Source of the DNA: Intoshia linei | Taxonomy: Eukaryota; Orthonectida; Rhopaluridae | Length of the DNA stretch: 64,000 nt | NCBI GenBank assembly: GCA_001642005.1 | Contig: LWCA01000049.1 | Span: 1-64,000, forward strand | Direction: 5' to 3' | Shown here: piece after piece, positions 43,701 to 54,200 of the stretch | Layout of the letters: every line of letters starts with the position of its first letter | Position numbering within the stretch: position 1 is the first letter of the stretch | Program-made: the position numbers and the translations under genes | The notes under the pieces: generated by a model | The model's database searches: none | The model's input: only the letters and a program-made list of their open reading frames with translations | Told to the model about the DNA's origin: nothing

Positions 43701-46700
43701 GCATTATATAATATACAAAGTTTGGATCGTGTTTCGTTACATTACTGATTATATAAGCAATAATAAGAATAAGCCTTATTCGATTAACCCATTTAGACTA
43801 ATCAATTAAACTAAATTAAACTAATCAAACCTTAAATTTTGCAATGTCAATTGCTTCTGTCCATTTGTCCATCTTTAAATATAAATCAATAATTCCATCA
43901 ACATTATTCTAAATTGGTAAATTAATTATAATAGAAAATTTCGTTGAATTTACATTTTCTAAATAAATCTGCTCGGTTAATTTCAAATTATTATCAAATA
44001 ATGCAACTCTAGCTTTAATTTTGTAATCATTCATATTCAGTTCTCCCTAATAATAAATATGGAATTACTCACTAAACATGTAATTTTAGTACATAATTTT
44101 TTAGAGAAAGACAAATCGTTTCAAAAAGAAAATCTGCTCTAGGCCAATCCTCGAGGGCAGAATAGCATCTAAATATAAATTTGAATGAAATTTAAATGAA
44201 ACAACCTCCACGTTATAAACAATTGACCATTTTTTAAAGATAATTCAGCAAGCTTACGCCACAAAGGTGTAAAACTTTGTAATGTATTTTGAGTCAATGT
44301 TTTTTCTTTATTATTTTCTTTCGCTTCCAAAAATCTGACAGCTCTATTTAAATCAGAATCTTCTATCGCAGTTCCAAATTCAACTAGTCCATCGTCCAGT
44401 GGATAGGAATGGGTATCTATATGGTATACATTATGGTAAAATATTGCATTCATTAATTTTATTATATCATACCTTGTTGGGTTGGACCAGATGAGGTAAT
44501 AACGGAAACGACGTTATTTTCACTATATTTCAATTCTACCACATCACCTTTTATAGGAATAGTAACATAATGATCTGGTGTGTCTATATTATACCAAATA
44601 CAAATAGAAGCATGTGTTTGGGCAACAATAACATCACTCCCTTTTACCCAATTCACCCAAGAACAATAATTCAACAATGGAAAAATCAAAGTGTCACTGA
44701 AAACAGATCCCTTTACATCTTTAACTTCATCGTATGGTATTTTGTACAGGTTAAGGTGCAGCATTTTATCCAAGAACAAAACGTAGCGGCAAGTTTCATT
44801 TATAACTAACCATCTTATTTTGGAACTGTGTTCGTATTGGGTAACGGTATTATTATCCACCAAGTCAATTATAGCGAAAGTGGTTTTATCCACCATATAT
44901 CCCATTATTTTTACGGCGCTGTCGTTGACCAGCATCCTCTTTTCATTTATTCTTATACTAAATATTTTATTTTAAACAATAAAATTAGAATTATTAATAT
45001 TATTTTATATTGTTCAGTAGGGTGATCAAAATCAAGTAAATTATTACACATATAATTATTTAACACGTACGTACCATGTAAATTAGTACGCATACAAAAA
45101 AATCAGACTTAACTTTTCCTAACTCACTTCTTAAGACTTAAGTCAATAATTAATGAAATATGTATAAGTCATCGGGCCTTATTCGTCATTCTAATTTAAG
45201 ATTAAAAAGAAATTTGTTAACTGGTATTCGTTGTACGCCTCGGATATAAATCAATTTTTTTATATTAGTCAATTAAATTTAATTTAATACAATTAATCGC
45301 TGCGCAACCTGCTAATTTTGATTGGCGCACAAGTGCACCAAGAATCATCCATTTAGAAACCCTGATGTACATTATACTTTTAATGATTGTGATAAAAACT
45401 AACTGCAACAATTACCTCAATAAATCATGATGTAAAAATTCAGTTCTGACTGATCCCAAAATCTCTTCCTTATTAAATTCTAGCAAAATAAGTTCTCCGC
45501 TTGTATATACCATAAATACCTATAATAAAATGACTAATTTGTACATCATTGAATACCGCATCATTGTGATAAATATATTTTTCATCATCTGCATTTAGCC
45601 ATGGAACCTTTAATAATATTTAATTCATATATCATTATTAATAGGATTACTACGTAATGTAGATATTATAACTACTTGTATGTACTGTAAACTCTCGAAA
45701 AGTGATCACTTTTTTGGGTAACTGGTTAATTTTTAATGGAGGTGGTCATTTTTTCCAATAGAGTTAAAATTACAATATTAATATAGTTACAATATTTATT
45801 TAACAATATAAAATTGATGAAACATACAGCGATAAATTATCTACGAGTATTGTTTATTAGGCGACCCCGAAAATATATTAGAAATAGATGTAGTTTGTAA
45901 TATTCACATTAATATTTATTTTTTTATGTAGTGATATATCACTATCATACTAATCGAGATTCGAATACAGTAAAACCTTCGTTACTCGTTCATTCTGTTA
46001 TTCATCAATACCATTTTTCGTACGGTTAATGTATATTTATATAGTGCTAGTGTAGTCAAATTCTGTAATTCGCCCGATTCCGTTATTCACCCAAAATTTT
46101 TCATATTTTAAATAGTACATTTTAATTTTTTAAACCAATTAATATAAACGCCAACTAATATTAGGATTATATTTGATCTTATTAACTTAATTTAACTTTA
46201 TTAATTAATAATAACCCACTTTGATAATATTATATTATATTATATTGTACAGTCTAAGTCAGTGGCTTTTAACCTTTTTGTGTTCGCGACCCAAAAATTT
46301 TCAGAATGTAAAAATATTTCCGTAACATAATAATAAATTATGTGTCATTAATAAATTAAAATAAAAAAAATAAATAAATGTATTCATAAAATTTTCAAAT
46401 TCTCACGACCCCCTAATAAATTTCGCAACCTCCTGGTTGAAAAGCACTGGTCTAAGTCCTTATTAACAAAATTGAAAATTACGTAATTCCGTTAATACAA
46501 AATTTTTCCATAGTAACAGTCTTCATAACGGAATTTAATTTTTTTAAATGAAAACCATTAAATGGTAATATTTCTTGTTATTCTGAGTGGTTGAGTAATA
46601 CATGACTAAGTAATATAAAAAACATTATCAACGGGGTCCACAGCAGTTTTTTGGGGTCCATGAAAAATTATATCAATTTTAAATTATTTTCAGAAACAAA

Positions 46701-49700
46701 ATAAAGTTAAAAATGATATTTCCTCAATGATAGTAATTGTTTATAATTAAATCCATCTAATTAAATATCTATTAAAAATTCCATAAAAAATGTAATAAAT
46801 TAACTTCTCATTATTAAAAACATTAGTCTATATTTATGATAGTCATTAAAAATAGTTTCTGGAGCTTTAAATATAAAATTTTTATTAACGGAATTTTTGG
46901 TTCATACAAATTCGTTAAAATAAAATAAATAATTCAAAATTCCGTTAAAGTGGAATTTTTCCGCTAACAAAAATTAAGTTAATAAGGACTGTATTGACTG
47001 TATTATATTTTAATTCTAAATTTATTTGTCATAGAAACTAGTATTATTATAAAATCTAAAAAAGTGGTCACTTTTCGAATGTCTACTGTAATACAGAATT
47101 TGGCAACTGGTTACCCTTTTACAATTTTTCAATTCGTAATTATTTTTTTAAATTCTAGACCAAAGGTTCCCACGTTTTTTTCACAGCGGACCGGTAATAA
47201 ATTATAAAATTTATCGAGGACCATTAAATGGCAATTACTAGACAACATAAAAAAAATTTGATAAAAAACATCATAAATTAACTTTTAATTAGTAAAAAAT
47301 TTTCACGGACTGTTCACGGACTGTTCCGTGACCGGCATTTGGGAAACGCTGTTTTAGACTGTTATTTTTTTTATTTTATAAAATAATGGATAATTTTTCA
47401 ACGTTGTTAAAATTGGTTAATAATGGGTTTGCCTTGTAAAGATACGTTTTGAGGTTGAAATGGATAATTATAATGTTCATTATTATAAAATCTGTATCAT
47501 AAGACACATTTTTCAAAATTCTATGAGTCTTTAAATTTTAAAAAAAGATACTTGGGATTTGACCCTAAAGGACTAAATTTCTGAAAATAAATTTTGCGAT
47601 AAAACCTAGCCTTCGATTCGCCTCGAAAATTGTATTATAAATTGGTGTTTATAAATTCTACCCATCTTACTTTCGTAAATAAACTAGACACAGAAACAAA
47701 CATACCTACATTTTTAGTAATTAGTAATTTTCTAATGCGATCAAACTAATTTGATACATTAACAACTTAGAGGGGGATTTTGAAATTGGTTGAGAAAATT
47801 TACCTCTGAATTAGATCAATAATAAACCATCTATAATTGAATCTGGTGTACATAATTTTTTCATTAAAAATAGGTCGATCATGAGTCATGAATCATGAAA
47901 AAATGTTAATAAGCCCTGGTTTAATTACTAGACATAACAGTATCTAATAAATAATTTGTATCAATTTAATTGGATTAATCTCTTTATTTTTTATATACGT
48001 AAGTGATATAAATGTACATGCGATTTACACACGATTTTTTCAGGTAAATGGTTAATTCCTAAAAACAGTTACCGAGCTCTGACATAGTATAATATTTAAT
48101 ATAATGAATATTATTTTATGCAATAATTACTTCTAATAGTCGTTTTAGAACAATATCAACGACAATAAGAGTTTCACTGGTGTGCGCCACAATATACCTT
48201 TCACCGGGGCAGGGTTTAATATCATCGATAGCTGATTCATATCGTGATTTAATGATTATACGATCGTTGGCATCACCAACCTTGTTGAGTCCTATTGGTT
48301 GCACTAATACTTGCGTAACTCCAACATATGTAATTTCAAGTTTGTTTCTGTAATTAAGACGTTTCAAACAACAGTCAATAACTTCAACAGCTCCACACAA
48401 TGTCCCCTAAATCAAATTATAATCCTAATCTATCTTTTAAATTGTATCCAGGTAGATATTAAAAGTTTACATTTTGGTATGTGTTACAATATAAAATTGA
48501 TAGTGTTTGAACATTTGAATAATGGGGTATTGTAATTATAATGTGCTTTAAAATATCATGAATGCTAAAATTTTAAATTTTTCTAACATACAATTGTACA
48601 TTGTATAATATGATGGACATTTATCTGTCTTTTTCACTATTATCGATTTTATTAACTTTTTTGATGACTCCCTCCCTCCATAACCAAATTATGAGTATGA
48701 GAATCTGGGCACAATGTGTGAATCGTGCTCAGTTCTAAAATAGTTTCAAAGTCCTCAGAACCTTCTTTATAAAAAACTATTAAACTATTAGAATGGTGTA
48801 TGATGGTAATTCTTTTAAAACATTGCATCCTTTCAAGGGATAAGAAGTTACTAATAATAAACCGTTTGTATTAATTACAATTATTATTATTTATTAATTA
48901 CTCTGAAGCAATATATAAATTACTATTATTATTTTTGAATCATCAGGTTTCCACACCAAAGCACTAATTGTGTATAAATTTTCAATGTACTTTTCAATTT
49001 CTTCGTTCCACATACCACGTCGTGAACTCCAAGTAAAGAGTCTGATTCTATTGTAACTACCAACAACAAATGTTTGGCCTGAATTTGATAATTTACCAAC
49101 CTTAAATGATTTAAATTAAATGACTAAATTAAAATTTAAAATATAAAAATCTTAAAATATGTATATTTCGAATGGATAGTGTTTTTTAAAGGATGACTTC
49201 TTATTACAACTATGTGAAAATCCAAAATTACCTTTTTTTTAAAATAAAATAATTCTACAAAGAATGTAGAATTAAACAAAAACATCCATCCCGCAACGCG
49301 TTTCAAAATCATTAACATTTTTGTAAATCTCAACTTCAGTAACGAACATCTTCATCATCGAAACCATAAATTACCCTTTTTTTAGAAATTAAAACAAACA
49401 TAAAATTTAATGTAATTTTCAATAACCAACGCATTGAAATGGTCTTAGAATTTAAAAAAAAATTAGTCTAATTTAGTTTATTCCAGAATAAGGTTTGCAA
49501 CCAATCCTTTAAAGGATTAGCTATAGTGAATAGTAGTAATGATATTTAAGATTTTATTATTGAAATTATTTTTAGGCACAATTAAAAAAGTCCCATCTCT
49601 CCATAACTAAATTCTGTTTGTACAAAGTATATGAGTATTTTTAAGTAAAAATAATTAAATAAGCTTTTCTCTTTTTTTAAATTACTGAAAATGCACATTC

Positions 49701-50730
49701 ATCAACTTGCTTTGAATAATCAAATGTTTGAATTGGTGTTCCATCTTCAGAATAGGCAACGATTCTTTTATCACAACCAGCCGCAATTATTGTACCTTTT
49801 TGGTTAGTATGAATCAATACATATGGGCTACATGAATGCACAAATACACATCCCTGGCTGCTTGAAATATCTTCAGATTTTTGTAAGTGACATCTAACTA
49901 CTTTGCAGTCTGCGTGTCCAGATATAATGGATGTTCCGTGAACACTAATAAATATTGCATACAATAAATTATATAATATATACTTTGCTGACATTGAAAC
50001 CACAAAAGACTCTGAATTATACAGAGTGCTTGATTTATTTGTCAGCGTGTTTGCTATCCTTACCTAATCAATAAAATTATTAGAATTCACTACATAACTG
50101 CTCCGCACCTTTAAACCGAACATATTAAATATACTTATCAGACTCTGTAGTAAAGTAGAGTACAGTATTGAGTTTTACACTTATTATTAGCATGATTAAA
50201 TAAACCTTTCCGTCATAGGCTCCGAACAAAATTTCTTGATTTTTTGGCCAAATAAGGCACGTAACTGCGGTCTGTTGAAAAAATTTATTACAAATGACTT
50301 TTTTATCACCCCTAAAAAATAATAAGAAAAAAATAGTCAAATCATACCAATTTTCTCCAATTTTATAAACAAATATTATATTATCCGATTGAGCTACCGC
50401 TAGTTTTTGGCCGTCAAATGAAAATGCTATTCCAGTTATAATATAACTGTTTTTTGGATACTAAATAAATGAAATTTGAATACTAAAATATATTAAACAC
50501 ATTACTTTGGAATCACATGGCTTAGTAGCAAATTTATCCTTTTGTTCGCATGTTTCAGAAAACAACGAAATTACAAGATCACCTGTAGCCACAGCCATTT
50601 TTTTACAGTTACTGGACCAAGCTAATGCTTGTATTTCACAAATTTGATCCTAACATGAATATAATAATTAAAACTTAATTTATTATTAAACCTTTGCAGG
50701 GATTATATTGTTATAATATTTTAACATCAT
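34788..50730 (-). CDS. IFT172: IFT172, intraflagellar transport IFT-B protein
   Basis: Peripheral IFT-B subunit for cargo transport and turnaround at the tips of cilia. Complete 29-exon model, 1793 residues (human 1749). Exons: 50692-50730, 50506-50649, 50348-50460, 50206-50311, 49984-50063, 49686-49944, 48924-49100, 48131-48406, 45557-45607, 45416-45519, 44473-44957, 44206-44416, 44093-44168, 43954-44046, 43831-43908, 42080-42531, 39697-40428, 39292-39450, 38798-39227, 38596-38694, 36485-36594, 36347-36410, 36224-36310, 35872-35988, 35476-35817, 35358-35417, 35062-35314, 34922-35013, 34788-34880. The first ~600 residues form WD40 propellers ([46 protein letters not shown]); the rest is TPR-like repeats ([26 protein letters not shown]) ending [16 protein letters not shown] 50730 or 50727 can start it. 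Introns run from 36 bp to 2.5 kb; the long ones hold transposons. Confidence 0.97.
36985..37640 (+). repeat. Modular Helitron-like repeat, copy A2, in IFT172 intron 20
   Basis: Starts AAGGCTACGCGATTTTTG with a GT-rich stretch, then four successive modules centred on GGGTCAAAAACCCCAGTTG, AGGCAAAACCACAAATTACC, TGGTCAAAAAAGCATTTTAG and CCGGTGAAAAATAATTTTTA. It lies in the 2.0-kb intron between IFT172 exons 20 and 21, antisense to the gene. Confidence 0.7.
39487..39685. mobile_element. pogo/Tc1-like MITE in IFT172 intron 17
   Basis: 199 bp with ends CAGTCAGACTTATAGATAGT and the complement ...ACTATCAACAAGTCTGACTG, flanked by TA on both sides. Inner repeats of GTTCACTAT occur near both ends. No coding capacity. 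It makes up most of a 246-bp intron. Confidence 0.85.
40550..41480 (+). repeat. Modular Helitron-like repeat, copy A5, in IFT172 intron 16
   Basis: Begins CTTTTACTTATATAAAATTG then AATGTCTGTGTGTGTTACCG, followed by modules (TTCAGAGTCAAAACCTAATT; ATAATCAAAACCACAAATGA; CGATCAAAACCCAAGATTACC) and the tail GATCCTACAATTTC. The starts of this copy, 33275 (reverse) and 58190 (reverse) define one terminus of the family. Confidence 0.7.
42712..43560 (+). repeat. Modular Helitron-like repeat, copy A3 (longest), in IFT172 intron 15
   Basis: About 850 bp. Start: TATCCTTACTTATATTTAAT, then GCTACAAAATATTTGTTTGT. Then degenerate modules of ~135-165 bp, each with a GGTCAAAAACCCCAATT-like core, a T-run, CCTAGAATTTAAAAAAAT and a TTATTCTGATA...TTATTCCAGTTGATAT block. 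One such block (GATTATTCTGATAGA) is tandemly repeated near 43235-43330. Tail: GATCCTACAATTTC then AACGTCTACACATTT. A candidate 5' TC start is consistent with Helitrons; no CTRR hairpin end was verified. Confidence 0.65.
46250..47000. mobile_element. pogo-like element nested in the previous one
   Basis: Left end CAGTCTAAGTCCTTATTAAC (split by a younger insertion), right end GTTAATAAGGACTGTATTGACTG. The two are inverted repeats with TA on both outer sides (46248-46249, 47001-47002). Internal ATTCCGTTAA blocks recur at both ends and again at 28928 and 34290, so it is a multi-copy family. Confidence 0.75.
46260..46449. mobile_element. hAT-type MITE nested third deep, perfect 8-bp duplication
   Basis: 190 bp from CAGTGGCTTTTAACCTTTTT to CCTGGTTGAAAAGCACTG. 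The flanking 8-mer gtctaagt is present on both sides (46252-46259, 46450-46457). It interrupts the left end of the pogo-like element, so it is the youngest of the three. Confidence 0.92.
47161..47351. mobile_element. hAT-type MITE in IFT172 intron 8
   Basis: 191 bp from CAAAGGTTCCCACGTTTTTT to GGCATTTGGGAAACGCTG. Flanks ttctagac and ttttagac match 7 of 8. Same subfamily as 23551-23729 (shared core CAGCGGACCGGTAATAAATT). Confidence 0.88.
47390..47700 (-). repeat. Modular Helitron-like repeat fragment, copy A10
   Basis: Minus-oriented modules (GATTTGACCCTAAAGGACTA; TTAAAAAAAGATACTTGGGA) ending near CGTAAATAAACTAGACACAG, the family's terminal region. Within IFT172 intron 8. Confidence 0.55.
49140..49480 (+). 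repeat. Modular Helitron-like repeat fragment, copy A11, in IFT172 intron 6
   Basis: Plus-oriented modules recognisable as GTGAAAATCCAAAATTACCT and ATCGAAACCATAAATTACCC, each followed by a T-run, with TGGTCTTAGAATTTAAAAAA after the second. Start and end not defined. Confidence 0.5.
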
Positions 50731-51231
50731 TTTTGTATTTATTTGATTTGTTTGTTTATAAAAGTTTCCATGTTCCTTCAAATTTGCCGAGAAGCATGCA
50801 TTTTATGTAACTAACTATAGACATTGAATTTTAATTTTATTTCCATTATTTATCATTATATTTATCTACATGTATTTATATTTTTAGTTTGATAATCATA
50901 AATTTTAGTCATTTTACATTAATTACATAAAGCTTACATTTTTTGATATAAATAATAATTTTATTCGAAATTAAAATTTCTATATTTCATTATTATAATT
51001 ATACACTATAGTGTATATTGTATAGAAATTATATGGAATCATAATTGATACTTCTGTTAACTGTTTTATGTCAAATGTGAATTAAATTTTAAATTTACAT
51101 TATCAATTTTGAATATTAATACATTTTTATACTCAACATATTTCGTTTTGGTATATTTATTGGCAACAATAATATTAAATTGTTTATTTCGTTACCGGGT
51201 TTAACCTTCATTTACTATTCATGAAATTTTA
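50731..51231. promoter_or_regulatory. Divergent promoter region shared by IFT172 and CEP290
   Basis: 501 bp separate the two ATGs, which point away from each other. Both genes are core ciliary genes and in animals are commonly under RFX control through X-boxes (RYYNYY-N1-3-RRNRAC). At 51191-51205 there is a perfect RFX half-site GTTACC followed by GGGTTTAAC, an imperfect second half, 41 bp before the CEP290 ATG; GGCAAC at 51162 is another half-site. No complete X-box was found, so control by RFX is only a suggestion. Confidence 0.5.
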
Positions 51232-54200
51232 ATGATAGAAGAAGATTGGAATCTATTAAAATCTGTTGACGTGCAAACTCTTGTCGATGACAGGGATAAA
51301 ACTGATGTCATTTTTGACAAATTTGGAGAGGTATTTTTTTATTTGGACCAGATTATATAACAAAAAAATTCGAATAGAAATGAATGGATAATAAAATAAT
51401 TATATAATTAAAACGGTTAAATTAACGTTTTTAGAACTATAATATAACCGATGTAACTGATGTCGATCAATTAAGCAAATTGGCTTCAGTATTTTTAGCA
51501 TTGATGCATATAAAGGACGTTGAAGCAGAAATTGCAGAAGATGAATTAATAAACTATCAAAAGGAAAGAGAAGTAATGAATTACTATAGATATATTTCTA
51601 ATACATACATTGACATAATTTTATAGCATAACGGTCAATAATTATATCATTATTTTCTGCCTTGTATATTATGTACTTCATACGAACAGAGACTAACTCT
51701 ACTGAGGGAGAACCTTTCGAGATATATTCATATACATTGTAGTAAAAAAATTTGATCAAATTTTTTGTTTTTACTAAAATATTTTTAAACTAATTGTGGG
51801 CATTAACTTTACGCATCGAGCTTTACTCCAAATAAAAATTTTTTAGGGACTTATTTTTAATTTTAATGTGTCCTCGAGATGGGTAGATTAGGCTCTGAAT
51901 TGGGGATTTGGCCGTAAATATGCAAAATTGGAGAAGTGAAATTTATCTTTCTTTTTGGAAAAAATAAATTTAGAATGTGTTTTTTTAAATTTCTCGTCTT
52001 CCAGTTTTCTAAGTAAATGATTACATACTGTGTAATACACAGACACACATTTTTAGCCATTTTTGATTTATATTTTTACATTTTATATTACTTTATACTT
52101 AATCAAATTTTTAGAAATTTGAAGGTGATGTTGGTGGAAATAAAGAAAATAAATTTTTAAGGGATGAAATAAAAGAGTTGGAAAGAAAAATGGCTCAACT
52201 GCAACGAGATTTTCAAGAAAAGGACCAATTATTACAAAATGAATTGGAAGTTAGTGAAAAACTTAATCTAAAGATAGTCGGCTTGGAAAAAGAAAATAGA
52301 GATTACAAGTAATTACTAATTTACTACAATATATATTTTCTGAATTATTATGTTTTTCGATTATTTATTTATTATTTGTTTTAACTGGTTTGGGTTTTTC
52401 AAGAAAAATATTTTAAAAGTTGAATTCTTTGATAGGTTCCTAAAAATATTCACAGTGATACATTTTATTTGTTTTTCCAAACAATATTCCTTAAAACTCT
52501 CTTTAACATATTAAACAAACAAAAAAATTATCATTAAACGCCTCTCTAAGCCTCTTGAATGACTTGTAAAAGTAATGTGGTTATAAAAATTGTGACATTG
52601 AATTTTTAAATTTTAGATAATTATAATTTAGACGAGATTGTGATCAAATGAACACAGAAATTCATGAATATCAACATAGACTGGAAATGAAACGTGAAAC
52701 ATTAAAGGATGGTGCGGATGATGAAGCATCAAAAGAAAAATCACATGAAAAAAATGAAATGATCAACAGATTTATGAATGAAAATTTGGCTCTAACAGGT
52801 AGTAACACAAAATTGGAAGAAAAAATCAGAGAAATGGAGCAAGAATTAAAAAATGGTAGAAATGAAATTGATTTAACTAACAATAAATACACTAAACTGA
52901 TTAATGTATTGGATGAAACGGAAGAAAAGTACGACGCTTTATGTAAAGAAAATTGTGATTTAAACGATAAACTGGTAGATGTCCGTGAAAAAACACTTTC
53001 AAAAAATGATGACAATGATGTATTTACAGCAGAACTAAACATGAAAATTGATCAGTACAAAACTGCAATGCATAAAAAAGATGATACAATCTCAAGTTTG
53101 CAACAAAGCCATTTAAGATTAAAAGAAAAAATTGCTTTATATTCGGTTGATTATGAAAGAAATGCGTTGGTATTACTGACTGAAAAAATAAAAGACAAGG
53201 ATATACTCATTTCTAACCTACAACAAAAAGTAAAAAATGCTACAGCTGATATGAACGAAGCAACAATATTATTAAACAATATAAAGGGTAAAAATAAGAC
53301 AAAAACGCAAGTCAAATTGGATGAATCTCAAATCGTAAAACTTAAAGCTTTAGATAACACTGTAAAAATTAGAGAAAACCAAATAAATGATGCAGAAAAT
53401 CGTGCAATTTTTGCTGAAAATGAAGCTAGAGACAAAGACAGTGAATTAGCTGAAGCATGGGAACGTCTCCGGCAATATGAAGCTGGCGAATATGGACTAG
53501 CTGAAGCTGTTTCAGAAATAAAACAAATTAGAAAACAAATCTTAGAACGTGATGAAAAAATAAAAAATTTTACAAAGTATTCCAATGAAATTGAAGTTAA
53601 GTACAACGACGTAAGCGATATATTGGATGCTATACAAGACAAATACAATGAATGTGGAATTGATGCAGCAGTAGTTGATTTAAAAGAATATAGACGTTTA
53701 AAAAATATAAAAATTGAAGAAACTACAGCTACAAATGCTGTATTAGAAAACGAAGTCGAATCTTTAGAGGAGGAAAGAATAAAACTTAAACTTCAAATAC
53801 GTCGATTAGCGATATCGTTTGGACAAAAGGCAGTAATGACTGGATTGACTACGGAAGATATGTTTAGAGTAGAAGAATACATGAACGATTTAAAATACGA
53901 TAGGGAAAATAAAAAGAAACTAGCATTAGATAAACATAAACAAAGTGTCATTGAACCTTCCAAGCGAAAAACCACAGTTGTTCAATTATCAAACCCATTA
54001 CCAATTTCAAATGTTTTGGGAGACAAAGATTCACAATTAAGAAATTTGCGACAAGATAATCAAATTTTAATAGATAAGGTAGGATTCATTTAATGTTATT
54101 ATTATAACTAGCTTATCTAAATTATAATGGGTAGAAACATTAGCTGGTTATACCGAGGGACACTTTTCGTTGCATATTTTTTAAAAAGTAAAATTCAAGA

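Larger units (their letters stand above)
45685..47088. mobile_element. Outer TA-flanked element in IFT172 intron 8
   Basis: Ends CTGTAAACTCTCGAAAAGTG (left) and CACTTTTCGAATGTCTACAG-like complement (plus strand ...CACTTTTCGAATGTCTACTG at right) form ~33-bp inverted repeats that also share GTGAYCACTTTTTT. TA lies outside both ends. It resembles Tc1/pogo-type elements, and a related end lies at ~3710. It contains the element 46250-47000 and, near 45972, another pogo-like end (TACAGTAAAACCTTCGTTAC). Confidence 0.7.

Noticed and set aside
45520-45544. A 25-bp intron between IFT172 exons 9 and 10
   Set aside because: A donor 12 bp earlier (GCG|GTATTC) gives a 37-bp intron and aligns [13 protein letters not shown] with the family without extra residues.
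52671-53648. Long minus-strand ORFs (123 and 106 codons)
   Set aside because: Ser/Phe-rich antisense shadows of the Lys/Glu/Asn-rich CEP290 coiled coil.
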